64,000 nucleotides of DNA from Dongia deserti (GCF_003574735.1 NZ_QORW01000011.1:124001-188000), one strand, 5' to 3'; shown: positions 19,377 through 27,993, counted from the stretch's first letter. A program made the numbers and translations. Notes: generated by a model not told the origin, from the sequence alone.

Positions 19377-19417
19377 GTCACCCTAGACAGCCGTGTAGCG
19401 GCGTGATCCGGGGTGAC
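19377..19417. repeat. REP-like palindromic element
   Basis: GTCACCC and GGGTGAC are inverted arms, with an inner GCCG-TGTA-GCGGC stem, in the 93-nt gap between cysK and the MoeB/HesA gene. It resembles the other GTCA-type elements in the window and may also end the cysK transcript. Confidence 0.5.
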
Positions 19418-19445
19418 AGTGGAGTAGGTGGAGACAGCAGCCATC

Positions 19446-20210
19446 ATGATCACCGACCTCACCGACGCCCAGCTGGAACGCTATGCCCGTCACGTCGTGC
19501 TCGACGAAGTGGGCGAAGAGGGCCAGCTCAAGTTGCTCAACGCGAATGTGCTGGTGGTCGGCGCCGGCGGGCTCGGCTCGCCGCTCATCCAGTATCTTGC
19601 GGCAGCCGGCGTCGGACGCATCGGCATCGTCGATGACGATACGGTCGATATCTCCAATCTGCAGCGCCAGACCATCCACCGCCTGGAAGACGTCGGCCGT
19701 CCGAAAGCGCAAAGCGCCGCAGATTTCGTCAAGCGCCTCAATCCCGAGATCAAGGCCGACGTCCACGCGACGCGCTTCACGCAAGGCAATGCCGCGATGA
19801 TCGCCGACTATGACTTGGTCGCCGACGGCACCGATAATTTCCGTACGCGCTATCTGCTGAACGATATGTGCGTGCAGATGAAGCGAACGTTGGTCTCGGC
19901 CGCGTTGCTGCGCTTTGACGGCCAACTCGGCGTGTTCAAGCCGCATGCCGGCCCGGCCTATCCGTGTTATCGCTGCATCTTCCCGGAAGAGCCGCCGCAG
20001 GATCTGATCCCCCGTTGCGAGACCGCCGGAATCTTCGGCGCCGTCGCCGGCATCCTCGGCTCACTGCAAGCCACCGAAGTGCTGAAGGAATTACTCGGCC
20101 TCGGCGACACCTTGGCCGGCCGCCTCATGCTCTATGACGGCCTCTCCGCCCAGATCCGGATCGTGAAGGTGAAACGCCGCCCGGATTGCCCGAGCTGCGG
20201 CTCTATTTGA
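19446..20210 (+). CDS. moeB: MoeB/ThiF/HesA-family adenylyltransferase
   Basis: A 254-residue E1-like enzyme that adenylates the C-terminal Gly-Gly of a ubiquitin-like sulfur carrier (MoaD or ThiS). It shows the nucleotide-binding VVGAGGLGSP, DDDTVDISNLQRQ, ADGTDNFRTRYLLND, the zinc Cys pairs (CYRC and the terminal CPSC) and the putative active Cys in RCETAGIFG. It has no rhodanese domain, as in E. coli MoeB/ThiF. With no moa or thi genes nearby, the carrier is undetermined; the symbol is the best guess. Its last codons overlap the convergent DUF985 gene by 8 nt. Confidence 0.9.
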   Translation: MITDLTDAQLERYARHVVLDEVGEEGQLKLLNANVLVVGAGGLGSPLIQYLAAAGVGRIGIVDDDTVDISNLQRQTIHRLEDVGRPKAQSAADFVKRLNPEIKADVHATRFTQGNAAMIADYDLVADGTDNFRTRYLLNDMCVQMKRTLVSAALLRFDGQLGVFKPHAGPAYPCYRCIFPEEPPQDLIPRCETAGIFGAVAGILGSLQATEVLKELLGLGDTLAGRLMLYDGLSAQIRIVKVKRRPDCPSCGSI

Positions 20211-20697
20211 CGCCTGAGTTCTGATCTCCGGTTCCTGATTCCGGCTCCCAACCTTCGGGCGCCAGCTCGAAGCCCTCGTATTCGAATGCCGGCGCGACGG
20301 TGCAGCCCACCAGCGTCCAATCGCCGAGCGAGCGCGCCGACTGCCAGGCATTGGCCGGCACCACGACCTGCGGCCGCGCGCCAGCGAGAACGTTGGAGCC
20401 GAGCAGGTGCTCCTTCGGCGGCACGCCTTCGAGTTCGGCGATGGCGATTCTCAAAGGTGCGCCGGCATACCAGTGCCAGATCTCGATCGCATCGACACGA
20501 TGCCAGCGCGAGACCTCGCCGGACTTGAGCAGGAAGTAGATCGCGGTGGCCGCACCGCGCTCTCCGGTGGAAGGCCGATCGCGAAACGTCTCGACGAAGT
20601 GGCCGCCTTCGGGATGCGGCTGCATGCCGAGTTCCGCGATCACCTCCTGCGCAGTCGCGGTGGCGAGGCTGACAACGGTCTTTTCCTCAACCGGCAT
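20203..20697 (-). CDS. DUF985-type cupin protein
   Basis: A 164-residue small beta-barrel protein with the family signature HPEGGHFVETFR and SRWHRVDAIEIWHWYAGAPL, in which several His residues could hold a metal. The family is structurally cupin-like and of unsettled function. The last 12 or so codons (ESGTGDQNSGVK) fall in an ATCAGG-rich element like the one at 43173-43241, so the tail looks recruited rather than conserved. Convergent with and overlapping moeB by 8 nt. Confidence 0.85.
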   Translation of the reverse strand: MPVEEKTVVSLATATAQEVIAELGMQPHPEGGHFVETFRDRPSTGERGAATAIYFLLKSGEVSRWHRVDAIEIWHWYAGAPLRIAIAELEGVPPKEHLLGSNVLAGARPQVVVPANAWQSARSLGDWTLVGCTVAPAFEYEGFELAPEGWEPESGTGDQNSGVK

Positions 20698-20863
20698 GGC
20701 TGCTCTCCCCTTGAGGTCCGCTCCCCTTTATAACCCTATGCACCGCCAAGAGCGGCGATCAAGCGCGCGCCGGCAAAGTCAACCAGCGATACAGGCTGGT
20801 GTTCCCTCTCGCGCCTGTGTCATGGTCGTGGCGGACATCGATCCTTTCTGCGGAATGAATGCC

Positions 20864-21478
20864 ATGTCGTCCGAGCTCTACTTCGCCTATCTGCTCGCCA
20901 CCATCGTGATCGTCATCGTGCCGGGACCGACGGTCACGCTGATCGTCGCCAATTCCCTGACCCACGGTACGCGCGCGGGGCTGTTGAACGTCGCGGGCAC
21001 GCAGGCAGGGCTGGCGGTCTGCATCGCCACCGTCGCGGTGGGGCTTGCCTCCTTCATCCAGACGATCGGCTGGTGGTTCGATTGGCTCCGGATCGCAGGC
21101 GCCGCCTATCTCGTCTGGCTCGGCTGGAAGCTGATCCGCTCTACGGGAGAGATTGATACGCGCGCTGCAGCGCGTCGCCCACGGGGTGGGTTTCTCCTGC
21201 AGGGCTTCCTGGTGATGCTGAGCAACCCGAAGACGCTATTCTTCTTCGGCGCCTTCATCCCGCAATTCGTCGATCCCGCACGCGATTACCTGACGCAGAT
21301 TGCGATCCTCGGACCGACCGCGATGATCGTGGCGCTGGCGAGCGACGGCTTCTATGCCATTGCGGTCGGCCGCGCGCGCCGGCTGCTGACCCAGCGCCGC
21401 GTGCGCTTCATCAACCGCGCCAGCGGCGCGTGCCTGATCGGCGGCGGGGTATGGCTGGCGCTATCGCGCTCGCGCTGA
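20864..21478 (+). CDS. LysE/RhtB-family amino-acid exporter
   Basis: A 204-residue inner-membrane protein with six predicted membrane segments, beginning YFAYLLATIVIVIVPGPTV, where the PGP turn after the first helix is the family mark. The FLVMLSNPKTLFFFGAFIPQF segment (split, about residues 125-145) is the second conserved block. Expected to export an amino acid or homoserine lactone-like metabolite by proton exchange; the substrate cannot be read. The ATG at 20864 gives a family-typical start, with another ATG 9 nt upstream. Confidence 0.9.
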   Translation: MSSELYFAYLLATIVIVIVPGPTVTLIVANSLTHGTRAGLLNVAGTQAGLAVCIATVAVGLASFIQTIGWWFDWLRIAGAAYLVWLGWKLIRSTGEIDTRAAARRPRGGFLLQGFLVMLSNPKTLFFFGAFIPQFVDPARDYLTQIAILGPTAMIVALASDGFYAIAVGRARRLLTQRRVRFINRASGACLIGGGVWLALSRSR

Positions 21479-21593
21479 CCGCGACGCACCCCTAACTAAG
21501 CTTGTAAGGTCGCCGTTCCGTGCATGCGGAGCTTATCCGCCAGCAGTGCCGCCGGCGATCGTCCACTGGCCGCTCGCCAAGATCCTCAGGCCT

Positions 21594-22820
21594 TCATTCA
21601 GACAGGGTGGCGGAGAGCCGTTCGGACCGCTTCAACGTTTCCAAGCACGCACGTACAGTGTGATAGGGACATTTCCAGAACCCCACCTTTGGCATGTCTG
21701 GCTGCGGTGTACCAGCAGGAGCGATCCACGACCGCCATTCGCCACCCGTCCGATCGATCATAAATTGCTGAATGAACCCCCAGACGCCTTCGGCCGCGCC
21801 CAGGAAGCGCACGTCACGCTGGCGCTCGAAAGCGTCGAGGAAGCCGACCAGGGCCTCGGCTTGGACCCACCATATTTTGCCCGGGGCTCGCTGGCCATCG
21901 GCACCGAGACCGGTCGCCACGCCGCCATCGGCCTCGACAGCGCGATCCAGTATGGCACCCGCCAGGGTCGACACCGCCGCGCGCACCGGGTCGGCAATGT
22001 CCGAAGCGAGGGTATCGGCTACTGTCAAAATGAGCCAGCTCCCCCCGATATCGTGGCCATGCGACAATCCCTGATCCAAGCTTTGCCAATCGGCCTCGAA
22101 GCGCTGCCAAAAGGTCTGCCGAGGATGGTCGAGAAGCCGCTCGGCCATCAGCATTGCAAGCATCTCGACCCGCCGCAGGACTGCCGGATCAGGCCAAACC
22201 TCCAGGAGTGCGGCATAGGCTTCCAGCAGATGGAAGTGGGTGTTGAAGGTCTTCGGGACGGCACCTCGGCCGAACAGTGTATTTGGCGTGCTTCGCCAGT
22301 CGCGCGTGAACGATTCAACGTAACCGGGGGCGCCAGGGTCGGGCGCATGGCGCTCGATAGCGCGCCATATCTGCTGGGCGAGCTCCAGCGCCGCAGGATC
22401 GCCGCTGGCGCGGTGAAAGGCGCTCAGGCCGTAAATCGCGAAAGCCTGGGCATACAGATGCTTGCGCTTCTCGATAGGCTCGCCATCGGGAGACACCGCC
22501 CAGAACACGCCGCCCCATACCGGATCGATCAAGTGCCGTACGATGAAACGGTGAGCGCGTTTGGCCGCGGTCAGCAGCACCGGATCGGAGAAGCGCAAGT
22601 AGGCCGCCGAAAAGGCCCAGAGGATGCGCGCGTGGAGCACGGCGCCCTTTGGTGCAGACGGAACCGTGCGCCCGTCGCTCGTCGCCGCGCCGACGAAGCC
22701 GCCTTCGTCCATGTCCTGCATACCAACCCAGAACGGCAGGAGATTTTCGCGCAGTTCCGATTCCACCGCGCTGGCAAGCACGGCCAATCGGGCAACCGCC
22801 GAAGTATTCGCTGCGATCAT
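21594..22820 (-). CDS. AGE-family sugar epimerase/isomerase
   Basis: A 408-residue protein of the N-acylglucosamine 2-epimerase/cellobiose 2-epimerase/mannose isomerase fold, an (alpha/alpha)6 barrel. Catalytic-type histidines are visible in KHLYAQAFAIYGL, NTHFHLLEAY, HGHDIGGSWL and KCPYHTVRACLE, and the WWVQAEALVGF helix is typical. DEGGFVGAATSDGR near the start resembles cellobiose/mannose epimerases. The ATG at 22820 is chosen over a TTG 42 nt upstream. No sugar operon surrounds it, so the substrate is undetermined. Confidence 0.88.
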   Translation of the reverse strand: MIAANTSAVARLAVLASAVESELRENLLPFWVGMQDMDEGGFVGAATSDGRTVPSAPKGAVLHARILWAFSAAYLRFSDPVLLTAAKRAHRFIVRHLIDPVWGGVFWAVSPDGEPIEKRKHLYAQAFAIYGLSAFHRASGDPAALELAQQIWRAIERHAPDPGAPGYVESFTRDWRSTPNTLFGRGAVPKTFNTHFHLLEAYAALLEVWPDPAVLRRVEMLAMLMAERLLDHPRQTFWQRFEADWQSLDQGLSHGHDIGGSWLILTVADTLASDIADPVRAAVSTLAGAILDRAVEADGGVATGLGADGQRAPGKIWWVQAEALVGFLDAFERQRDVRFLGAAEGVWGFIQQFMIDRTGGEWRSWIAPAGTPQPDMPKVGFWKCPYHTVRACLETLKRSERLSATLSE

Positions 22821-22962
22821 CTCTTGCGGGCCGCACCACGGTAGGCAAGGTGCAGCGCCCAACAGGGCGACATCGATGAAGACCGGCCATGTGGCCGCGC
22901 GGCGGCAAAGGTCATGCTAAGGCTTCATGTTCCAACCGGACCACACAGCCAGGGCGCTGCCC

Positions 22963-23946
22963 TTACAACATCGACTCGATCACGCGGTCGGGCGGCTTGT
23001 GGCCGTCGACGAAGGTCTTGATGTTGATGATGACCTTCTCGCCCATGTCGACGCGGCCTTCGAGCGTGGCCGAGCCCATGTGCGGCAGCAGCACGACGTT
23101 GTCGAGCTTGAGCAGCTTCGGATTGATGGCCGGCTCGTGCTCGAAGACGTCGAGGCCCGCGCCGGCGATCTCCTTTTTCTCCAGCATGCGCATGAGCGCG
23201 TTCTCGTCGATCACTTCGCCGCGCGCGGTGTTGACGATATAGGCTTTGGGCTGCAGCAGCTTTAGCCGTCGCGCCGATAGCAGGTGATAGGTCGCCGGCG
23301 TGTGCGGGCAATTGATGGAGATGATGTCCATGCGCGAAAGCATCTGGTCCAGGCTCTCCCAATAGGTTGCCTCCAGCTGCTGCTCGAGCTGCGGGTTGAC
23401 GCGCCGGCGGTTGTGGTAATGCACGGAAAGGCCGAAGCCGCGCGCGCGCCGCGCGACGGCCGAGCCGATGCGCCCCATGCCGACGATGCCCAGGCGCTTG
23501 CCATGGATGCGGTGACCCAGCATGCCCATCGGCGACCAGCCCTGCCACTTGCCGGAGCGGATCAGGCGCTCGCCTTGGTTCAGGCGCCGCGCAACAGCAA
23601 GGATCAGCGCCATGGTCATGTCCGCCGTGTCCTCCGTCAGGACGCCGGGCGTGTTGGTGACAGTGATGCCGCGCTGCCGCGCGCTGGCAAGGTCGATGTG
23701 GTCGACGCCGGTGCCGAAGGAGGCGATGAGGCGCAAGCGCTCGCCCGCCTGGCTCAGCACTGCGGCATCGATCCGGTCGGTCACGGTCGGCACCAGCACA
23801 TCGGCGGTTTTCACCGCCTCCACGAGCTGGGGCTGGGTCAGCGGGACGTCCTCGTTGTTCAGCCGGACGTTGAACAATTCCATCATGCGGGTCTCGATCG
23901 CGTCCGGCAGCTTCCGGGTGACGATGACCAGCGGTTTTGAGGACAT
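22963..23946 (-). CDS. D-isomer-specific 2-hydroxyacid dehydrogenase (glyoxylate reductase-like)
   Basis: A 327-residue NAD(P)-dependent enzyme that reduces a 2-oxoacid such as glyoxylate or hydroxypyruvate. The Rossmann motif GMGRIGSAVARRA and the catalytic Arg-Glu-His set (VNTARGEVID, VFEHEP, LLPHMGSAT) are intact, as is the substrate-side SFGTGVDHIDL. The family also includes phosphoglycerate and D-lactate dehydrogenases, but the length and the GyaR-like pattern favour glyoxylate reductase. It appears to be a single-gene unit. Confidence 0.93.
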   Translation of the reverse strand: MSSKPLVIVTRKLPDAIETRMMELFNVRLNNEDVPLTQPQLVEAVKTADVLVPTVTDRIDAAVLSQAGERLRLIASFGTGVDHIDLASARQRGITVTNTPGVLTEDTADMTMALILAVARRLNQGERLIRSGKWQGWSPMGMLGHRIHGKRLGIVGMGRIGSAVARRARGFGLSVHYHNRRRVNPQLEQQLEATYWESLDQMLSRMDIISINCPHTPATYHLLSARRLKLLQPKAYIVNTARGEVIDENALMRMLEKKEIAGAGLDVFEHEPAINPKLLKLDNVVLLPHMGSATLEGRVDMGEKVIINIKTFVDGHKPPDRVIESML

Positions 23947-24096
23947 GGAAAGCCTACCCCAGTTGGGCCCGCTTCAGGGCGAAGCCGGCCGTTGTGCGGC
24001 CGTGCACATGGCCGATGCCATACCAGGAATAACGCAGATTTGTCTAGCAACGGGCCGGCGCAGACGCAAAAGCCGACTTGTGCACGCTGCTCTGCC

Positions 24097-24126
24097 TTGA
24101 CCCAACGCGGATGGCTGGATTATCAG
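24097..24126 (+). promoter_or_regulatory. Candidate sigma-70-type promoter
   Basis: TTGACC (24097-24102), 18 nt, TATCAG (24121-24126), 34 nt upstream of the SH3-protein start codon. The -35 is good, the -10 weak. Confidence 0.35.
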
Positions 24127-24159
24127 GCAATTCAATGTCTTGAAGAAGGAAGGGTAACC

Positions 24160-24672
24160 ATGCGCCGGACGGCGTGGAAGTGGGCCTTGACGCGATCGGT
24201 CGCAGGCCTGGCCGCGGCGCTGCTGTGGCTCGTACCCGCTTTCGCCCAGGACCATCTGCCACTGCCGCGCTTCGCCTCGCTCGACAGCAGCGAAGTCAAC
24301 CTGCGCGCCGGCCCGGGCAAGGACTATCCTATCCTCTGGGTCTATCAGCGCAAAGGCCTCCCGGTGGAGATCATCCAGGAGTTCGATACCTGGCGGCGCA
24401 TCCGCGACCGTGACGGCACCGTCGGCTGGGTGCAGCAGAACCTGCTCTCCGGCAAGCGCGGCGCCCTCATCATCGACGAGGCGCGCACCCTGCGCACCGA
24501 TCCGACCGGCGGGGCCAAGGCGGTTGCGATCCTGCAGCCTGGCGTCGTCGCCCAGATCGCCGAATGCGGCACCGACGATTGGTGCCGCATTCAGGTCAAA
24601 GGCTACAAAGGCTGGCTGCGTCGCGACGATTTCTGGGGGACGTATCCGGACGAGGTGTTCGAGGGGAATTGA
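24160..24672 (+). CDS. Exported bacterial SH3-domain protein
   Basis: A 170-residue protein with a signal peptide (MRRTAWKWALTRSVAGLAAA then LLWLVPAFA) and two SH3_3/SH3b domains. The first begins EVNLRAGPGKDYPI and contains VGWVQQNLL; the second begins ARTLRTDPTGG and ends GYKGWLRRDDFWG. Such periplasmic proteins usually bind the cell wall or act as peptidoglycan-hydrolase partners. GGAAGGG precedes the ATG at a good distance. It appears monocistronic. Confidence 0.88.
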   Translation: MRRTAWKWALTRSVAGLAAALLWLVPAFAQDHLPLPRFASLDSSEVNLRAGPGKDYPILWVYQRKGLPVEIIQEFDTWRRIRDRDGTVGWVQQNLLSGKRGALIIDEARTLRTDPTGGAKAVAILQPGVVAQIAECGTDDWCRIQVKGYKGWLRRDDFWGTYPDEVFEGN

Positions 24673-24704
24673 GCGCTCCGCTCCCTTGACATCCCTCCTT
24701 CGTC

Positions 24705-24811
24705 ATTGCCGGACAGCCGCAAAGCGGATGATCCGGCAATCCAAGTACGGCGCGGCGGAATGAAACTTGGGTCACCGGGTCTCGTCGCTGCGCTCCTCGC
24801 CCGGTCATGAC
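24705..24811. repeat. Pair of REP-like palindromes
   Basis: Two hairpins lie between the SH3 gene and the convergent DUF3501 gene. ATTGCCGGA/TCCGGCAAT frame 24705-24740, with an inner GCCGC-AAA-GCGG stem. GTCACCGGGT and CCCGGTCATGAC frame 24771-24811, with a GTCGCTGCGCTC centre. The second is related to the element at 10716-10751. They may serve as a bidirectional terminator. Confidence 0.7.
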
Positions 24812-24833
24812 GCATTAGGGGAGCGCGGAGCGC

Positions 24834-25439
24834 CTAATCAAAATCCGCCGCCAGTTCCTGGCGCACAGCTTCGGGCAGCACGGCCATGTGGGCGTAGTTC
24901 TCGTGATCCATGCCGACGATGACGGTGGCGCCGGCCTTGCGGAAGGCGGCGATCTGATCGTGCGTGAAGGGGAAGTGCACGAACTGCACGGATGAGGCTT
25001 TCCCCTCTGCCGTGGTGCGGTCCTGGTCAGGCTCGGCGGCGCCCATGATCTTCTCTTCGCCGACCTTGATGAACATCGTGTTCTCGATGCCGCCCAGCCG
25101 CGACAGGACGCGCGTGCGGCGCACCGGATCGTCGATCTCGAACATCACTGTCGCTATCAGCTCATTGCCTTGCGGGATCAGCGGATTGTAGGCGGAGAGC
25201 TCATCGGCGATCTGCGCTTCGCCGCCCTTCTCGATGTGCAGCATCTCCTGCACCTGCTGCAGCATCGTCTCGTAGCATTCGAAATAGAAGGTCGCGAAGG
25301 GACCAACTTCCAGGCGGCGGTTCTTCTTCTTGGCGACGACCTCCGCGCGCATCGCAGGGCGGCGCTTGGCATAATCTGCCGGCGACAGGATGTCGGAAGG
25401 CGTGATCTCTTTTTTGCGTGTCGGAACGTTCATGACCAT
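24834..25439 (-). CDS. DUF3501-family protein
   Basis: A 201-residue cytoplasmic protein whose core (DILSPADYAKRRPAMRAEV, then VGPFATFYFECYETMLQQVQE) matches the DUF3501 family. Function is unknown. Members typically sit beside a two-cluster ferredoxin-type oxidoreductase and rubrerythrin, exactly as here. The start at 25439 overlaps the preceding stop (TGATG), with GGA 8 nt upstream, so it is translationally coupled and is the last gene of the irr-linked operon. A role in iron-sulfur or peroxide handling is contextual only. Confidence 0.85.
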   Translation of the reverse strand: MVMNVPTRKKEITPSDILSPADYAKRRPAMRAEVVAKKKNRRLEVGPFATFYFECYETMLQQVQEMLHIEKGGEAQIADELSAYNPLIPQGNELIATVMFEIDDPVRRTRVLSRLGGIENTMFIKVGEEKIMGAAEPDQDRTTAEGKASSVQFVHFPFTHDQIAAFRKAGATVIVGMDHENYAHMAVLPEAVRQELAADFD

Positions 25440-26773
25440 CACATCAGTCCATAGGACTTGGCAAAGAGTTGAATCGGGTGCAGGGGTTCATGAGGGAATG
25501 CGCCGCCCTCCGCAAGCTTTCCCATGCCCTGGAGGATATGTTCCGCCGCCAGCGGGCATTCCGAGGCAACATGCGCCTTGCTGGATTGCAGGGCTTGGCG
25601 CGCGACCGGCCGGCCGACCTTGATCGCGGTTTCGAAATTCCCTTTCATCACGCCCCATGCGCCGCCATGGCCGGAACAGCGTTCGATCACCTGCAGATCG
25701 GGATCGGGGATGAGGCGCAGCATCTCCGCCGCCTTCTGCCCCACATTCTGTGCGCGCGCGTGACAAGCGATGTGGAGCGCCACGCCGCCTGCGAGCGGCT
25801 GCAAGCCTGGCATCAGTCCTTCGCGGCCGGCAATATCAACGACATACTCGGCAACGTCGTAGGTCGCCTCGGACAAGGCCTTGACCTGGGGATCCTCGGG
25901 CAGGATCAGCGGCCACTCGAATTTCAGCATCAGCGCGCAGGACGGCACCAGGGCGATCACGTCGTAGCCATCTTCGACATAGGAAGCGAGCTCTTCGCTC
26001 ACCGTCCGTGCATGGTCGGCGACGCGGGCGACGTCGCCGCGCTCGAATTGCGGCATGCCGCAGCAGCGCGGGTAGACCACCTCGGTCGCGACGCCATTGT
26101 GCGCCAGCACCTTCCGCGTCGCCATGCCAATGTCGGGATTGTTGTAGTTGGAGAAGCAGGTGGCATAGAGCACCGCCCTGCGCCCGTAGGCCGGCGCCGC
26201 CTCGTTCACCTTCACCGGTTCTTCCGCCGCGCGCATCACCAGCGTGCGGCCGCAGAATTTCGGCAGCTTGGCTTCGGCATCGACATGCGCGGTCTTCTCC
26301 ATCACGACGCGGAGCGGCTTGACCTCGTTCACCCAGTTGATGACCGGCGCAGCGAAGCTGGCCGCCTTGCCGTTGCGGTCGGTCTCAGTCAGTTGTTTAT
26401 AAACCTTGCTGGCCTTGCCCTGTTTCACTTCCGCCGCGCGGTAGCGCAACATCAGATGCGGGAAGTCCAGGTCCCATTCGTGCGGCGGCACATAGGGGCA
26501 CTTGGTCATGAAGCAGAGGTCGCACAGCGTGCAGGCGTCGACCACTTTCTTGTAGTCCGCCGGCTTCACGCCATCCATCTCGCCCGTCGGCGATTCGTCG
26601 ATCAAGTCGAACAGCCGCGGAAAGGCATCGCACAGATTGAAGCAGCGCCGGCAGCCATGGCAGATGTCGAAGACGCGATGCATCTCCGCTTCGATCTTCG
26701 CCATGTCGTAGAAGTCGGGATTTCGCCAATCGAGCGCGTGCCGAGTGGGCGCTTCCAGGCTGCCTTCGCGCAT
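25439..26773 (-). CDS. Fe-S oxidoreductase with two 4Fe-4S ferredoxin clusters and CCG domains
   Basis: A 444-residue GlpC/heterodisulfide-reductase-like protein. Residues C38, C41, C44 and C48 form one cluster motif (CHGCRRCFNLC), and C81, C84, C87 and C92 form the other (CTLCDLCFMTKCP). Two CCG-type domains follow, one with YPRCCGMPQFERGD and one degenerate with HIACHARAQ and ERCSGHGG. It should pass electrons to or from a cofactor or partner such as rubrerythrin. The gene lies between rubrerythrin (91 nt upstream) and DUF3501. No membrane segment is seen, so it is probably soluble. Confidence 0.88.
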   Translation of the reverse strand: MREGSLEAPTRHALDWRNPDFYDMAKIEAEMHRVFDICHGCRRCFNLCDAFPRLFDLIDESPTGEMDGVKPADYKKVVDACTLCDLCFMTKCPYVPPHEWDLDFPHLMLRYRAAEVKQGKASKVYKQLTETDRNGKAASFAAPVINWVNEVKPLRVVMEKTAHVDAEAKLPKFCGRTLVMRAAEEPVKVNEAAPAYGRRAVLYATCFSNYNNPDIGMATRKVLAHNGVATEVVYPRCCGMPQFERGDVARVADHARTVSEELASYVEDGYDVIALVPSCALMLKFEWPLILPEDPQVKALSEATYDVAEYVVDIAGREGLMPGLQPLAGGVALHIACHARAQNVGQKAAEMLRLIPDPDLQVIERCSGHGGAWGVMKGNFETAIKVGRPVARQALQSSKAHVASECPLAAEHILQGMGKLAEGGAFPHEPLHPIQLFAKSYGLM

Positions 26774-26864
26774 CGGGCCTACCTAGCGTTCATGGTCAAT
26801 AGAAGAAGGCAAGGACGGCGCAGCGCGCCGTCCTCTCAAACAGGCGATCGCGCGGTCCGCGATC

Positions 26865-27284
26865 TTAGCCCAGTGTGTCGAGCGCCTTCTGGAAGCGGCC
26901 GGCGTGGGACTTCTCGGCCTTTGCCAGAGTCTCGAACCAGTCGGCGATCTCGTCGAAGCCTTCCTCGCGCGCGGTGCGCGCCATGCCCGGATACATGTCG
27001 GTGTATTCGTGCGTCTCGCCCGCAATGGCCGCCTTCAGATTGGCGGCAGTGGCACCGATCGGCAGGCCCGTGGCCGGATCGCCGACGCCCTCGAGGAACT
27101 CGAGATGCCCATGCGCATGGCCGGTCTCGCCTTCCGCTGTCGAGCGGAACACGGCCGAGACGTCATTGAAGCCTTCAACGTCTGCCTTCTGAGCGAAATA
27201 GAGATAGCGACGATTAGCCTGGCTTTCGCCGGCAAATGCCGCCTTCAAATTGCCTTCCGTCTTCGAGCCTTTCAGAGCTGCCAT
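26865..27284 (-). CDS. rbr: Rubrerythrin, diiron domain only
   Basis: A 139-residue ferritin-like four-helix protein that reduces peroxide with a diiron site. Metal-ligand helices are clear: [35 protein letters not shown] and [11 protein letters not shown] supply the Glu/His set. The C-terminal rubredoxin domain found in classical rubrerythrins is missing, so an outside electron donor is needed and the adjacent Fe-S oxidoreductase is a good candidate. The ATG at 27284 is preferred because AGGGAG lies 7 nt upstream; an ATG at 27290 is too close. Confidence 0.93.
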   Translation of the reverse strand: MAALKGSKTEGNLKAAFAGESQANRRYLYFAQKADVEGFNDVSAVFRSTAEGETGHAHGHLEFLEGVGDPATGLPIGATAANLKAAIAGETHEYTDMYPGMARTAREEGFDEIADWFETLAKAEKSHAGRFQKALDTLG

Positions 27285-27370
27285 GGTCATTCTCCCTGAT
27301 GCTTATGGCTTAGGGTACCGGTTCGCGCGGAGCGCGGAGGCGGTAAGCGGAATCGCCGCCCTCAAAACCA

Positions 27371-27399
27371 ACTATGAGACGCTTTAGGCGCCCCGTCAA
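27371..27399 (-). promoter_or_regulatory. Promoter of the rubrerythrin operon
   Basis: Read leftward, TTGACG (plus-strand 27394-27399), exactly 17 nt, then CATAGT (27371-27376). It lies just downstream of an Irr-box-like palindrome, about 85 nt before the rubrerythrin start. Confidence 0.5.
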
Positions 27400-27403
27400 G
27401 AAC

Positions 27404-27420
27404 TCTGGAACAATTATAAA
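27404..27420. promoter_or_regulatory. Irr-box (ICE)-like palindrome
   Basis: On the minus strand, TTTATAATTGTTCCAGA matches 11 of 14 fixed positions of the Irr/ICE consensus TTTAGAANNNTTCTAAA. It lies between irr and rubrerythrin, immediately upstream of the rubrerythrin -35, a position compatible with activation as well as repression. Confidence 0.5.
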
Positions 27421-27472
27421 CTAGCTGCTGAATAGCTGGCTGAGTTACACAAATGTGGTAGCCAGCAGCCTG

Positions 27473-27907
27473 CTACTTGCCGCGAGTGACCCGCACGACG
27501 ACGTCCACCCGGCTCACCTTCGCGCCCTCCGGCGGGGTCGGAATGCTGGCGAGGGCCACATGCTCGCCCGGAATATCCACCAGCGCGCCATTCTCCTCGA
27601 AGAAGAAATGGTGGTGGTTGGTGACGTTGGTGTCGAAATAAGAGCGGCCGGATTCGATCACCAGCTCACGCAGCAGGCCCGCGGCCGTGAACTGATGCAG
27701 CGTGTTGTAGACGGTCGCCAGGGAGACGGGAATCCGCGCCGCCTGGGCCTCCGAATGGAGCTGCTCCGCCGTCACATGCCGGTCACCCTGCTCGAACAGA
27801 AGGCGCGCCAGATAAAGCCGCTGCGACGTCGGCCGAAGGCCGGCCGCCCGTAGGCGCTGAACGATCGGGGTAAAGGGTCGCTGCTCGGTCTGCTTCAGTT
27901 CAGTCAT
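27473..27907 (-). CDS. irr: Irr-like iron/peroxide response regulator (Fur family)
   Basis: A 144-residue Fur-family regulator with the alphaproteobacterial Irr signature: helix-turn-helix ISLATVYNTLHQF-like (here PVSLATVYNTLHQFTAAGLL) and the metal/haem-site NVTNHHHFFFEENG with the triple His (98-100). There is no cysteine, so the structural zinc site of Fur/PerR is absent, and no N-terminal haem-regulatory motif is visible. In rhizobia Irr controls haem and iron genes according to haem status. It lies upstream of rubrerythrin on the same strand with an Irr-box-like site between them. Confidence 0.88.
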   Translation of the reverse strand: MTELKQTEQRPFTPIVQRLRAAGLRPTSQRLYLARLLFEQGDRHVTAEQLHSEAQAARIPVSLATVYNTLHQFTAAGLLRELVIESGRSYFDTNVTNHHHFFFEENGALVDIPGEHVALASIPTPPEGAKVSRVDVVVRVTRGK

Positions 27908-27993
27908 ACGCGAAATATTACCAGACGTTCCTTGGATTTGAAGGCATTTCTTAGAGCGGTTAAAAAGTCATTCGAAAGTTCAAACATGCTGCC

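Noticed and set aside
21479-21593. A gene in the gap between the exporter and the epimerase
   Set aside because: No frame with a ribosome site or recognisable product; only fragments of shadow frames.
25469-27169. A long open frame antisense to the Fe-S oxidoreductase and rubrerythrin
   Set aside because: It would disrupt two clearly conserved genes and has an Arg/His/Ala-rich composition typical of shadow frames.
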